This document shows positions 1 through 10,869 of a stretch of 64,000 bases of DNA, piece after piece. Every line of letters begins with the position of its first letter. The stretch's first letter is position 1. This DNA comes from Cellulomonas telluris. Its GTDB lineage: Bacteria > Actinomycetota > Actinomycetes > Actinomycetales > Cellulomonadaceae. Where the stretch lies: the NCBI RefSeq assembly GCF_004886325.1, contig NZ_QXFN01000002.1:558001-622000 (forward strand), read 5' to 3'. The notes below the pieces were generated by a model. It ran no database searches. It was not told the origin of the DNA and worked only from the letters and a program-made list of their open reading frames with translations. A program made the translations under genes and the position numbers.

Positions 1-2
1 CG

Positions 3-692
3 GAGCTCGACGTCTCGACGTACCGGCACGCCGGCGAGTCGTGGGCGACGCCGCCCGCGGACCGCCTGCTCGAGCAGGGGTACTACTACCGCGACCTGCT
101 GGCGATGCTGCGCCGGCACGCGGCGGCGCTGGAGTCGGTCACGGTGTGGGGGCTCGAGGACAGCCGGACGTGGCTGCGGGCGGGGGCGGCCCCGCTGCTG
201 TTCGACGGCGCGCTCCAGGCCAAGCCGGCGTACTGGGGGCTCGTCGACCCGTCGCGGATCGGGTCGACGCCGACCCCCACGCCGACCGCGCCGACCCCGA
301 CGCCCACCTCCACGACCCCGATCCCGCCGCCGCCCAGCCCGACCGTGACGACACCGCCGCCGCTGCCGCAGTTCGCCGCGTGCCGGGTCGCCTGGCGGAC
401 GCACAGCTGGCCGACCGGGTACACGGCCCTGCTCCGGGTCACCGTGACCGGCGGCTCGGTGGACGGCTGGACGCTGCGCTTCGCGACGCCGCGCAGCGAC
501 CAGCGGCTCGTGCAGGGGTGGAGCGCCACCTGGTGGCAGACGGGCATGGAGATCTCCGCGCAGGACGCCGGCTGGAACGCGCGCATCCCGTCCGGCGGCT
601 CCGTCGACATCGGCTTCAACGGCAGCCACCAGGGCGAGGTGGGCCGCCCGACGGCCTTCGTGCTCAACGGCAGGGTGTGCGAGCAGGCCTGA
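3..692 (+). CDS. GH10 endo-xylanase, C-terminal part with CBM2 (5' truncated)
   Basis: The window opens inside this gene. The first complete codon begins an ELDV motif, which in GH10 is the strand carrying the catalytic nucleophile Glu. It is followed by the typical GH10 ending VTVWGL, a run matching LLFDG, and KPAYWG. A Pro/Thr-rich linker (about nt 262-378) leads to a roughly 100-residue family 2 carbohydrate-binding module bounded by two cysteines, with spaced Trp residues and the ending FVLNGRVC. It is a secreted beta-1,4-xylanase that binds crystalline polysaccharide through the CBM2. The signal peptide, acid/base Glu and promoter lie upstream of the window. Xylanase is preferred over exoglucanase/xylanase (Cex-like) activity, but the two cannot be separated from the C-terminus. 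Confidence 0.93.
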   Translation, partial: ELDVSTYRHAGESWATPPADRLLEQGYYYRDLLAMLRRHAAALESVTVWGLEDSRTWLRAGAAPLLFDGALQAKPAYWGLVDPSRIGSTPTPTPTAPTPTPTSTTPIPPPPSPTVTTPPPLPQFAACRVAWRTHSWPTGYTALLRVTVTGGSVDGWTLRFATPRSDQRLVQGWSATWWQTGMEISAQDAGWNARIPSGGSVDIGFNGSHQGEVGRPTAFVLNGRVCEQA

Positions 693-2948
<2,256 letters not shown>

Positions 2949-2969
2949 CGTCCCGCGACGCAGCCCGCA

Positions 2970-3008
2970 CCGACGCCCGGTCCGCCCTCGTGGCGGGCCG
3001 GGCGTCGG
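2970..3008 (+). terminator. Rho-independent-like hairpin after eno
   Basis: A perfect 11-bp outer stem (2970-2980 with 2998-3008) is extended by an inner 5-bp stem. There is no U-tract, as is usual in high-GC actinobacteria. Confidence 0.75.
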
Positions 3009-3108
3009 CGTCCGCGGACCGTCCCGGACGTAAAGGTTCCGTGCACAGGCGCCGGCGCCGGGCGCGGCGTCCGCGCGGAAGCCGGGCCCCGGCGGCACAA
3101 TCGGGCCC

Positions 3109-3909
3109 ATGCCCGCGCCCCGTCGTCCCGTCGTGCCCGGTGGGCCCGGTGGGCCCGGACGCCGGCCCGCGCGCGAGCAGACGCCGTCCGGCCCGGTCCC
3201 GCACACCGGCCGCGGCACCGGTGCGGCGCGCCCCGCGTCGCCCGGGCGCACCGGCGCACCGCGCACCGGCCGGCCGGCCGCACCGCGGTCCGGTCCCGTG
3301 CCGAAGGTCGCCCCCCTCCCGGGCGCGTCGAGCCGCCCCGGCGGCAACCGTCCCGCGGGCCGCCCCGCAGGCGGGCCCGGTCCGGGCTCCCGACCGGGGA
3401 CGCCGCCGCGCGGCACCCCGCGGGCGGCGCGCTCCCAGGTGCCGGTCCCGCGCATGTTCACCGTGCGGACCATGGTGTTCTCCCTGGTCGTGCTGCTCGC
3501 GTTCGTGCTCGTGTACCCGACGCTCAGCTCGTTCCTGCACCAGCGCGCGGAGGTGGAGGCGCTGCGCGAGGAGCACGCCGCCGCGCTCGAGCACAACGAG
3601 GACCTCGAGGCCGAGCTGCGGCGCTGGGACGACGACGCGTACGTGATGGCGCAGGCGCGCGAGCGGCTGTCGTTCGTCATGCCGGGGGAGACGGCGTACC
3701 GCGTCGTCGACCCCGAGGCGGCGCCGGCGGCGCCCGACCCCGAGCCCGGGTCGCCGGCCACGGTCGAGGGCTCGACCCGGCCCTGGTACAGCACCGTGTG
3801 GGAGTCCGTGCAGCAGGCCGGCGGCACGCAGGTGCCGGCCGCGCGGGACGAGGCCGACCCGGCGCCGACGTCCACCGCGCCGCCCGCGCCCACGACCCCC
3901 GCGCCCTGA
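3109..3909 (+). CDS. Septum formation initiator family protein (FtsB/DivIC-like)
   Basis: A 266-residue bitopic membrane protein. The first roughly 115 residues are a basic Pro/Gly/Arg-rich cytoplasmic tail. A single transmembrane helix follows (about 121-141), then a coiled coil (about 143-175, EVEALREEHAAALEHNEDLE) and the conserved region YVMAQARERLSFVMPGE that defines the DivIC/FtsB family. The C-terminus is Pro/Thr/Ala-rich. In the divisome such proteins bridge FtsL/FtsQ and activate septal wall synthesis. CACAAT at 3096-3101 lies seven bases before the ATG and there is no SD, so the mRNA is probably leaderless. The position directly after eno is typical of actinobacteria. Confidence 0.92.
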   Translation: MPAPRRPVVPGGPGGPGRRPAREQTPSGPVPHTGRGTGAARPASPGRTGAPRTGRPAAPRSGPVPKVAPLPGASSRPGGNRPAGRPAGGPGPGSRPGTPPRGTPRAARSQVPVPRMFTVRTMVFSLVVLLAFVLVYPTLSSFLHQRAEVEALREEHAAALEHNEDLEAELRRWDDDAYVMAQARERLSFVMPGETAYRVVDPEAAPAAPDPEPGSPATVEGSTRPWYSTVWESVQQAGGTQVPAARDEADPAPTSTAPPAPTTPAP

Positions 3910-4000
3910 GGCGCGCGCCGCGCACCACGGACGCTCGGTGCCGTCGCGGCATCGGCGACAATGGACGGTCCCCGCACCACCGCGACGACAGGAACGCCCC

Positions 4001-4582
4001 GTGCCCGCTGACTCGCCGATCCCGGACCCCACCGCGCACCGCGACACGCCCGGCCCGTCCGCCGGTCCCGCGGGCGGCGCCTCCGCGCGGGTGGCCGCGG
4101 ACGTCACGGACCGGGACGTCCAGGTCCTCACCGAGCAGCTCGGCCGTCCGCCGCGGGGCGTCGTCGGCATCGCCGCGCGGTGCGTGTGCGGACGCCCCCT
4201 CGTGGTGCGGACCGCGCCCCGCCTGGACGACGGCACGCCGTTCCCGACCACCTACTACCTGACCAGCCCGCAGGCCGTCGCGGCGGTGAGCACGGTCGAG
4301 GCCGGCGGGTACATGAAGGAGCTGACGGCGCGTTTGGCGGAGGACGAGGAGCTCGCGGCGGGCCACCGCCGCGCGCACGAGGCGTACCTCGCGGACCGGG
4401 AGGCCATCGCGCACGTCCCGGAGATCGCGGGCATCTCCGCGGGCGGCATGCCGCACCGGGTGAAGTGCCTGCACGTGCTCGTCGCGCACGCGCTCGCCGC
4501 CGGGCCGGGCGTGAACCCGGTGGGCGACGAGGTGCTCGCGCTCGTCGCCGACCGGTGGCGTCCGGACCGCTGCACCTGCTGA
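4001..4582 (+). CDS. DUF501 domain protein
   Basis: A 193-residue cytosolic protein of unknown function. After a roughly 35-residue low-complexity N-terminus comes the DUF501 core: RCVCGRPLVVRT, then PFPTTYYLTSP, the GGYMKEL region and PHRVKCLHVLVAHALA. It ends DRCTC, so it carries several conserved cysteines that could bind metal (inference). The GTG start at 4001 keeps a short spacing to an AGGA element near 3989; a GTG about 90 bases further in is the alternative. It lies between the ftsB-like and ppx genes, a conserved actinobacterial neighbourhood. Confidence 0.88.
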   Translation: MPADSPIPDPTAHRDTPGPSAGPAGGASARVAADVTDRDVQVLTEQLGRPPRGVVGIAARCVCGRPLVVRTAPRLDDGTPFPTTYYLTSPQAVAAVSTVEAGGYMKELTARLAEDEELAAGHRRAHEAYLADREAIAHVPEIAGISAGGMPHRVKCLHVLVAHALAAGPGVNPVGDEVLALVADRWRPDRCTC

Positions 4583-4658
4583 GCCGGCGTCGTCGCGGGC
4601 GCGCACCGGCCGCCGCGCCCGGCACGACCGCGCCCGGACGGGATGACACGATGTGCCG

Positions 4659-5612
4659 GTGACGCGTGTGGCTGCCATCGACTGCGGGACCAACTCCATC
4701 CGTCTGCTCGTCGCGGACGTCGACCCCGGGGCCGGCACGCTGGTCGACCTGGAGCGCAGCAACGAGGTCGTGCGCCTGGGCCAGGGCGTCGACCGCACGG
4801 GGCGGCTCGCGCCCGAGGCCCTGGCCCGCACGCTCGACGCGGCACGTCGGTACCACGACGTGTGCACCGACCTCGGGGTGGAGGCGATCCGGTTCGTCGC
4901 GACGTCTGCCACGCGCGACGCCGAGAACCGCGCGGACTTCGTCACCGGGGTGCGCGACGCCCTGGGCGTCGAGCCCGAGGTCGTCGGCGGCGACGAGGAG
5001 GCGCGGCTGTCGTTCCGCGGGGCGACGGGCGTGCTCGCGAGCCGGTTCGACGGCCCGTTCCTGGTCGTCGACCTGGGCGGCGGCTCCACCGAGCTCGTGC
5101 TCGGCACGGACGCGCCCGAGGCGGCCCTGTCCATGGACGTCGGGTCGGTGCGCATGACCGAGCGCCACCTGCACACCGACCCGCCGACGCAGGACGAGGT
5201 CGCCGCCGCCACGGCGGACGTGCGCGCCGCGCTCGACGCGGCGGCCGCGGTCGTGCCGCTGGGCCGCACCGTGACGCTCGTGGGGCTGGCCGGCTCGATC
5301 ACGACGATCACCGCGCACGCGCTGCGCCTGCCGGCGTACCAGCGCGAGCACATCGACGGCTCGCGGCTGCCGGTCGACGACGTCCTGGCCGCGTGCGAGG
5401 ACCTGCTGCACCGCACCCGCGCGCAGCGCTCGGAGCTCCCGTACCTGCACCCGGGACGCGTCGACGTGATCGGCGCGGGCGCCCTGGTGTGGCGCGAGGT
5501 CGTCCGGCGCGTCCGGGACGAGGTCGAGGCGGCCGGCGGTGCCCTCAGGCACGTCGTGACGTCGGAGCACGACATCCTCGACGGCATCGCCTGGAGCGTC
5601 GCCGAGCGCTGA
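4659..5612 (+). CDS. ppx: Ppx/GppA family exopolyphosphatase
   Basis: A 317-residue member of the ASKHA phosphatase family that hydrolyses polyphosphate or pppGpp. It shows AAIDCGTNSIRLLV (phosphate-1 loop), FVATSATRDAENR, the catalytic GGDEEARLSF region, VVDLGGGSTELVLG (phosphate-2 loop) and GLAGSITTI. It is the short, two-subdomain actinobacterial form lacking the C-terminal HD-like region. GTG 4659 is preferred over GTG 4653 because CACGAT at 4647-4652 then sits six bases upstream, the leaderless pattern seen repeatedly here. It follows DUF501, as in mycobacteria (Rv1025-Rv1026). Confidence 0.93.
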   Translation: MTRVAAIDCGTNSIRLLVADVDPGAGTLVDLERSNEVVRLGQGVDRTGRLAPEALARTLDAARRYHDVCTDLGVEAIRFVATSATRDAENRADFVTGVRDALGVEPEVVGGDEEARLSFRGATGVLASRFDGPFLVVDLGGGSTELVLGTDAPEAALSMDVGSVRMTERHLHTDPPTQDEVAAATADVRAALDAAAAVVPLGRTVTLVGLAGSITTITAHALRLPAYQREHIDGSRLPVDDVLAACEDLLHRTRAQRSELPYLHPGRVDVIGAGALVWREVVRRVRDEVEAAGGALRHVVTSEHDILDGIAWSVAER

Positions 5613-5685
5613 CCGCCCGACCGGGCGCGCCACCCCGGCTCGGCCTCCCGCCCGGGCCGGACGCCCCGAGCGGCGCGTCACCCGC

Positions 5686-5757
5686 GCCGAGTTCGCCACT
5701 CGGGCTCGAGTTCGCCACGCGCGCCTGGCGATCTCGAGGCGGACTGGCGAACTCGGC
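5686..5757. repeat. Nested double palindrome built on a GAGTTCGCCA motif
   Basis: Outer arms 5686-5698 and 5745-5757 are perfect 13-bp inverted copies (GCCGAGTTCGCCA). Inside them a second pair (CTCGAGTTCGCCA and TGGCGATCTCGAG) is inverted with one mismatch. The same 10-mer therefore occurs four times in about 70 bp. It lies in the roughly 300-bp gene-free stretch between ppx and padR, which otherwise holds only the padR promoter region. It resembles a REP/BIME-type intergenic element or a processed stem-loop. Confidence 0.75.
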
Positions 5758-5821
5758 GGGTGGTCCTGCGAGGGGCCGCGGGCGGCCGGCGCGGGAGCGG
5801 ACGGGTGCTGCCTGCTGGACG

Positions 5822-5846
5822 GTAGTGTGGATCACGCAGTAGTGTG
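5822..5846 (+). promoter_or_regulatory. Direct repeats GTAGTGTG upstream of padR (candidate promoter/operator)
   Basis: Two exact GTAGTGTG copies (5822-5829 and 5839-5846) are 17 bp apart start to start, and each contains a TAGTGT -10-like hexamer. They lie about 65-90 bp before the padR start, where an autoregulatory PadR site would be expected. Confidence 0.4.
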
Positions 5847-5912
5847 CGGTGCGCGGGCGCTGGAGGGGCGCCCGCACCACACGTCCCGCGCGAGCGGGGG
5901 AGCGGAGGTCGC

Positions 5913-6242
5913 GTGGACACCACGCAGCTGCTCAAGGGCGTCCTCGACGTGGCCGTGCTGGCCGTCGTCGCCGAGGAGGACGGGTACGGCTACGACGTCG
6001 TGCGCCGGCTCCGCGCCGCCGGCATCGAGGAGGTCGGCGACGCGTCGGTCTACGGGACGCTCCGGCGCCTCTACGCGTCGGGCGCCCTGACGTCGTACGT
6101 CGTGCCGAGCGACGAGGGGCCGCACCGCAAGTACTACGGCATCAACGCGCAGGGGCGGGCGCTGCTCGACGCGCAGCGCAAGGACTGGGACGAGTTCGCG
6201 GGCACGATGTCGCGCCTGCTGGGGACGGAGGCAGGACGATGA
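5913..6242 (+). CDS. PadR family transcriptional regulator
   Basis: A compact 109-residue PadR-type winged-helix repressor of subfamily 2 size. The DNA-binding part covers LLKGVLDVAVLAVV, EDGYGYDVVRRLRAAG, and SVYGTLRRLYASGALTSY with the wing HRKYYGINAQGR; a short C-terminal dimerisation helix follows. GTG 5913 was chosen because GGAGG at 5904-5908 is correctly placed; the frame is open further upstream. The stop overlaps the next gene by ATGA, so the regulator and the HAAS membrane protein form one transcript. It probably represses its own operon in response to a membrane or envelope signal (inference). Confidence 0.93.
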   Translation: MDTTQLLKGVLDVAVLAVVAEEDGYGYDVVRRLRAAGIEEVGDASVYGTLRRLYASGALTSYVVPSDEGPHRKYYGINAQGRALLDAQRKDWDEFAGTMSRLLGTEAGR

Positions 6243-7480
6243 GCGTGCTGGACGCCGGTGTCGCGCGGGACGTCGCCGACTACGCCGCCCGGGTGCGGGC
6301 CGCCCTCGCGGACCTCGAGCCGGACCAGGTGGACGACCTGACCGACGGGCTCGAGGCCAACCTCGCGGACGCCCTCGCCGACGACGGGCGGGCGCACCAC
6401 GGCGGGCTCGTCGAGGAGTTCGGCACGCCGGAGGCCTACGCGGCCGAGCTCCGTGCCGCCGGCGGCATCGCCCCCGCGCGTCCCCGGCACCCGCTCCGGG
6501 ACGCGCTCGCCGGCCGCTGGCGCGAGGCGCTCGCGATCGACGACGCCGTGCTGGCGGCGCTGCGCGCCAAGCGTGGGTGGCGGCCCGTCGAGGACCTGCT
6601 CGTCTCCGTGCGCCCGGCGTGGTGGGTGCTGCGCGGGTGGGCGGTCGCGCAGGTCCTCCTGCGGGTCACGGACCTCGAGCCCGCGACACCGTGGTGGCTG
6701 CCCCGGTCGCTGCCGGGCTGGCTGCTGCTGGGTGCCGCCGTCGTGGCCAGCGTCCAGTGGGGACGTGGCCGGTGGGTCGCGCGCGGCGCGTGGCACGGCG
6801 TGGTGTCGCTGCTGAGCGCCGGGGCCGCCCTGGCCGCGGTCGTGCTCCTGGTGTGGCTGCCCACCCAGCAGCGGGAGCGCGACGGGTGGATGCAGGACCT
6901 CCGCGCGGCGAGCCCGGCGGACGGCGTCGTCGTGGACGGCGAGTACGCGACCAACCTGTTCGTGTACGACGCGGACGGCCGCCCGCTCGAGGGCGCGCAG
7001 GTCGTCGACCAGGACGGACGGCCCGTCGTGACGGAGCCGTTCGCCGGCGACCTGGCGTCCCAGGGCACCGTGTGGCTCGACGAGGTCCCGGCCGACGCCT
7101 ACCGCGTCGGCAGCCCGGGCGTCGACGGGAAGCCCCGGTGGAACGCCTACCCGCTGTGGACGGTCCCGATCGGCGCCGTGCAGGACGACCTGGGGCACGG
7201 GACGCTGCGCGTGCGTCCGGGGAGCGAGGACGAGCTCCTGCCCGCGGCCTGGCCGTTCGAGCAGGTGCCGGCCGTGCAGCCGTGGGGCGCGGAGGCGAGC
7301 GGACCGGGGGGCGCCACCCCGACCCCGACGGCCGCGCCGGACGCGACCCCCGGGGCCACGTCGACGCCACCCGCCGCCGGTTCGCCGGACGCGACGCCGC
7401 CGGACGCGACGCCGCCGGACACGACGCAGCCGGACGCGACGCAGCCCGGCGACGACGCACCGGGCGGCGCGGCGGGCTGA
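6239..7480 (+). CDS. HAAS-domain (DUF1700-like) membrane protein with proline-rich tail
   Basis: A 413-residue protein. Residues 1-80 resemble the HAAS/DUF1700 helical prefix domain usually paired with PadR regulators (DYAARVRAALADLEPDQVDDLTDGLEANL, EEFGTPEAYAAELR). About three hydrophobic segments follow (about 120-215). An extracytoplasmic domain contains LFVYDADGRPLEGAQVVDQDG, reminiscent of carboxypeptidase-regulatory-like or SdrD-B beta folds. The C-terminus is a Pro/Thr/Asp repeat (PDATP units encoded by 15-bp tandem repeats near 7386-7447). It is translationally coupled to padR and probably senses or modulates envelope state; the function is not established. Confidence 0.8.
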   Translation: MSVLDAGVARDVADYAARVRAALADLEPDQVDDLTDGLEANLADALADDGRAHHGGLVEEFGTPEAYAAELRAAGGIAPARPRHPLRDALAGRWREALAIDDAVLAALRAKRGWRPVEDLLVSVRPAWWVLRGWAVAQVLLRVTDLEPATPWWLPRSLPGWLLLGAAVVASVQWGRGRWVARGAWHGVVSLLSAGAALAAVVLLVWLPTQQRERDGWMQDLRAASPADGVVVDGEYATNLFVYDADGRPLEGAQVVDQDGRPVVTEPFAGDLASQGTVWLDEVPADAYRVGSPGVDGKPRWNAYPLWTVPIGAVQDDLGHGTLRVRPGSEDELLPAAWPFEQVPAVQPWGAEASGPGGATPTPTAAPDATPGATSTPPAAGSPDATPPDATPPDTTQPDATQPGDDAPGGAAG

Positions 7481-7616
7481 CCCGCGCCGCCGGTCCGGCC
7501 GCGCGCGGCACCGGCGGGTGGCTCCGCGTCCGGGGGCGGGAGCGCGGGAACCGGATGCGGGACGCCGTCGTTTGCCTAGCCTGGAAGTCCCCGTCCCCCC
7601 ATGACCCGGAAAGGCC

Positions 7617-9137
7617 ATGACCGCCGACACCTGGGCCGACATCGGCCTCGTCCTGCTGTTCATCCTCGTCGGCGGCGTGTTCGCCGGCACCGAGCTCGCC
7701 CTGGTCTCGCTGCGGGAGTCGCAGCTCGTCCAGCTCGAGAAGCAGTCGGCGCGCGGGGCGCGCGTCGCCTCCGTGGCGCGCAACCCGAACCGCTTCCTCG
7801 CGGCCGTGCAGATCGGCGTCACCGTGGCCGGGTTCTTCTCGGCCGCGTTCGGCGCCTCGACGCTCGCGCCGTCGGCCGCGCCCCTGTTCGAGGCCCTCGG
7901 CCTGAACCGGGGGACCGCCGAGGGCGTCGCGCTCGTCGTCCTCACGCTCGTCATCGCGTACCTGTCGCTCGTGCTCGGCGAGCTGGTGCCCAAGCGCATC
8001 GCGATGCAGCAGAGCCAGCGCGTCGCGCTCGCGGTGGCGCCGCCCCTCGACAAGTTCGCCGTGGCGATGACCCCGGTGATCTGGCTGCTGTCGAAGAGCA
8101 CCGACGGCGTCGTGCGCCTGTTCGGCCTCGACCCGAAGGCGACCGGTGAGCAGATCACCGACGAGGAGCTGCGCGACCTGGTCCGCAGCCACCCCGACCT
8201 GCCGGAGGACGAGCGCCGGCTCATCGACGACGTCTTCTCCGCCGGTGACCGCTCGCTCGTCGAGGCCATGCGCCCGCGCGGCGACGTGCAGTTCCTCGCC
8301 GCGGACGCACCGATCGCGCAGGCCGCGCGCACGGTCGGCGACCTGCCGTACTCGCGCTACCCGGTGACGGGCGAGGACTTCGACGACATCGTCGGCTTCG
8401 TGCACGTGCGCGACCTGCTGGCGCCCGTGGCGCGCGCGGTGCGCGAGGCGGACGAGGACCCGGACGCCCACGGGCGCGCCGGTGTCGTCGAGGCGATCGT
8501 CGAGGTGGCGGCGACGACCGTGCGGGACGTCACCCGCCCGATCCTGTCGCTGCCCGGCACGAACGCGGTGCTGCCGACCCTGTCGCTCATGCGCCGCACG
8601 GGCTCGCACATCGCCGTCGTCGTCGACGAGTACGGCGGCACCGACGGCATCGTCACGCTCGAGGACCTGCTCGAGGAGCTGGTCGGCGAGATCGTCGACG
8701 AGTACGACCTGGTGCCCGCCACCGTGGTGGGCAGCGAGGCCGTCGACGCGGGCCTGACGCTCGAGGAGTTCGCCTCCCGGACGGGCGTCACGCTGCCCGA
8801 GGGGCCCTACGAGACCGTCGCCGGGTTCGTGCTGGCCGCGCTCGGGCGCATCCCCGACGCCGGTGCCGCCGTGGACGTCCCCGCGGTCGACGTCGGCGAG
8901 CACCGCGAGGACGCCGCCCCGTCCGCGCCGGTCCGGCTCGTCGTCGTCGAGGTGGACCGCCGGCGCATCACGCAGGTGCGCGTCGAGCGGCTGGCCGAGG
9001 CGCAGGACGCGCCGGACCGCGGGGGGGACGACGACGCGCCGGCCGCGGCCGACGAGGCCGGCGGGAGGGCAGAGCAGGTCCTGCCCGAGGCCGCGGTCGC
9101 CCGCTCCGAGGCGGACGGACGCGGCGCGGCCGGCTGA
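7617..9137 (+). CDS. CNNM/CorC (hemolysin C-like) transporter with CBS pair
   Basis: A 506-residue integral membrane protein. The N-terminal CNNM domain (1-180) shows four hydrophobic segments and [34 protein letters not shown] and [13 protein letters not shown] cytoplasmic CBS pair follows (about 195-345) with [30 protein letters not shown] CorC/HlyC C-terminal domain comes next, and the last roughly 60 residues are charged and poorly conserved. The family handles divalent cations (Mg or Co efflux/homeostasis); the name hemolysin is historical. TAGCCT at 7577-7582 is a candidate -10 and GGAAAGG (7608-7614) the RBS. It is probably its own transcription unit. Confidence 0.93.
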   Translation: MTADTWADIGLVLLFILVGGVFAGTELALVSLRESQLVQLEKQSARGARVASVARNPNRFLAAVQIGVTVAGFFSAAFGASTLAPSAAPLFEALGLNRGTAEGVALVVLTLVIAYLSLVLGELVPKRIAMQQSQRVALAVAPPLDKFAVAMTPVIWLLSKSTDGVVRLFGLDPKATGEQITDEELRDLVRSHPDLPEDERRLIDDVFSAGDRSLVEAMRPRGDVQFLAADAPIAQAARTVGDLPYSRYPVTGEDFDDIVGFVHVRDLLAPVARAVREADEDPDAHGRAGVVEAIVEVAATTVRDVTRPILSLPGTNAVLPTLSLMRRTGSHIAVVVDEYGGTDGIVTLEDLLEELVGEIVDEYDLVPATVVGSEAVDAGLTLEEFASRTGVTLPEGPYETVAGFVLAALGRIPDAGAAVDVPAVDVGEHREDAAPSAPVRLVVVEVDRRRITQVRVERLAEAQDAPDRGGDDDAPAAADEAGGRAEQVLPEAAVARSEADGRGAAG

Positions 9138-9186
9138 CGACCTCACGCCCGGGGCCCGGCCGGTGTGCGCACCGTCACCGGGCTCC

Positions 9187-9202
9187 GGGCACGCGCGTGC
9201 CC
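9187..9202. promoter_or_regulatory. 16-bp perfect palindrome upstream of ndh
   Basis: GGGCACGCGCGTGCCC is a perfect dyad. It covers the expected -35 region of a promoter whose -10 is TACCGT at 9214-9219. A repressor could bind here, but the sequence does not resemble the Rex box. A terminator role for the preceding gene is the alternative. Confidence 0.4.
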
Positions 9203-9226
9203 GTGACCGGCCCTACCGTTAGCCCT

Positions 9227-10756
9227 ATGGCTCAGACGTCCACTCCTGCGGTCGGCGCGGCGTCCGCGTCCGGCAAGCTGATGCCGGCGCCCGAGGGCAA
9301 GCCGCGCAAGGTCCCGCGCGTCGTCGTCCTCGGTGGCGGCACGGTCGGCCTGTACTCCGCCCGCCGGCTGCGCAAGCGCCTGGGCAAGCGGGACGCGGCG
9401 ATCGTCGTCGTCGACCCGCGCCCGTACATGACGTACGCGCCGTTCCTCCCCGAGGCGGCCGCCGGCTCGATCGACCCGCGCAACGTCGTCGCCCCGCACC
9501 GCCGGGCCCTCAAGGGCATCGACGTGCTGCAGGGTCACGTCACGCAGATCGAGCACGCCAACCGCCGGGTGCAGATCACCCCGGTCGAGGGCGAGCCGTA
9601 CTGGGTCACCTACGACCACCTCGTCGTCGGCCTCGGGTCGGTCGCCCGCACGCTGCCCATCCCGGGCCTGGCGGAGCAGGGCATCGGCTTCAAGAACGTC
9701 GAGGAGGCCATCGCGCTGCGCAACCACGTGCTGGGCCGCATCGACGTCGCCTCGAGCACGTGGGACCCCGAGCTGCGCAAGAAGATGCTGACGTTCGTCT
9801 TCGTCGGCGGCGGCTTCGCGGGCATCGAGGCGCTGGCCGAGATCGAGGACATGGCCCGCTACGCGGTCCAGCACTACCGGCAGATCGAGCAGGAGGAGCT
9901 GCGCTTCGTCCTGGTCGAGGGCAGCCCGCGCATCCTCCCCGAGGTGAGCGAGGAGCTCGGCGGCTACACCCTCGAGCAGCTGCGCAAGCGCAACATCGAG
10001 ATCTTCCTGTCGACGTTCCTCAACTCCTGCGTCGACGGGCACATCGTGCTGTCGAACGGCACCGAGTTCGACGCCGAGACGGTCGTGTGGACCGCGGGCG
10101 TCAAGGCGAACCCGGTGCTCAAGGACTCGGACCTGCCGCTGGACAGGATGGGCCGCGTCATCGCGAACGAGTACCTGCAGGTCACGGACGAGAACGGCAC
10201 GGTCGTCGCCGACGCGTACGCCGCGGGTGACTGCGCCGCCGTCCCGGACCTGTTCAACCCGGGCAAGACCTGCCCGCCGAACGCCCAGCACGCGCTGCGC
10301 CAGGGCAACCACATCGGCGACAACCTCGCCGTCGTGCTCCGCTCGGGCCAGCCGACGCCGTACAAGCACAAGAACGTGGGCGCGGTCGCCTCGCTCGGCA
10401 TGTACAAGGGCGTGGCGCAGATGTTCGGCCGGATCAAGGTCCGCGGCTTCCTCGCGTGGGTCCTGCACCGCACGTACCACGTGTTCGCGATGCCGACCGT
10501 GAACCGCAAGATCCGCATCATGGCGGGCTGGACCGGCGCCCTGCTGCTGCGTCGCGAGGTCGTCGCGCTCGGCTCGCTGCACGACCCGCGCGCGGAGTTC
10601 CGCGCCGCGGCGGTGCCGCCGAAGCCGAAGGTCGAGCAGACGTCGCAGGAGACGGCGCCGACGGACGGCGCGAAGCCCACCGAGTCGCTGCCGCCCTACA
10701 AGGCGGAGGAGGGCTCGCCGGCCGCGAAGGCCGACGCGCACGCCGAGAAGAAGTGA
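9227..10756 (+). CDS. ndh: Type II NADH dehydrogenase (NDH-2)
   Basis: A 509-residue single-subunit, non-proton-pumping NADH:quinone oxidoreductase bound to the inner face of the membrane. The first Rossmann motif VVLGGGTVGLYSA (FAD) is near residue 35, and the second, VFVGGGFAGIEALAEIEDM (NADH), near 190. TWTAGVKANP-like and AAGDCAAVPD motifs close the FAD site. A C-terminal amphipathic or anchor region (AWVLHRTYHVFAMPT) is followed by a Lys/Glu-rich tail. The ATG at 9227 has TACCGT seven bases upstream and no SD, which is consistent with leaderless transcription. A perfect 17-bp terminator follows. Confidence 0.95.
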   Translation: MAQTSTPAVGAASASGKLMPAPEGKPRKVPRVVVLGGGTVGLYSARRLRKRLGKRDAAIVVVDPRPYMTYAPFLPEAAAGSIDPRNVVAPHRRALKGIDVLQGHVTQIEHANRRVQITPVEGEPYWVTYDHLVVGLGSVARTLPIPGLAEQGIGFKNVEEAIALRNHVLGRIDVASSTWDPELRKKMLTFVFVGGGFAGIEALAEIEDMARYAVQHYRQIEQEELRFVLVEGSPRILPEVSEELGGYTLEQLRKRNIEIFLSTFLNSCVDGHIVLSNGTEFDAETVVWTAGVKANPVLKDSDLPLDRMGRVIANEYLQVTDENGTVVADAYAAGDCAAVPDLFNPGKTCPPNAQHALRQGNHIGDNLAVVLRSGQPTPYKHKNVGAVASLGMYKGVAQMFGRIKVRGFLAWVLHRTYHVFAMPTVNRKIRIMAGWTGALLLRREVVALGSLHDPRAEFRAAAVPPKPKVEQTSQETAPTDGAKPTESLPPYKAEEGSPAAKADAHAEKK

Positions 10757-10778
10757 CGCCGGCGCCCCGCCGGGCGTG

Positions 10779-10818
10779 ACGACGGCCCCGTGACCCGCTG
10801 CGGTCACGGGGCCGTCGT
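10779..10818 (+). terminator. Strong 17-bp terminator hairpin after ndh
   Basis: Perfect complementarity joins 10779-10795 and 10802-10818, with a six-base loop. It separates ndh from the tRNA promoter region. Confidence 0.85.
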
Positions 10819-10869
10819 GCGTCAGCGTCCCGGCGGGGCGCCGACGTCGCCTGGCACGATGGCGTCCGC

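Noticed and set aside
4651-4662. ATG at 4651 as start of the Ppx gene
   Set aside because: It is out of frame with the phosphatase. GTG 4659 fits the family start and a leaderless -10.
7386-7447. Short tandem repeats that could suggest a CRISPR or VNTR array
   Set aside because: The 15-bp units are in frame inside the HAAS protein and encode a PDATP-type proline-rich tail. There are no spacers and no cas genes.
7617-9137. Hemolysin toxin
   Set aside because: The CNNM/CorC architecture marks a cation transporter; the hemolysin label is historical. The same applies to the PAQR protein at 43755-44531.
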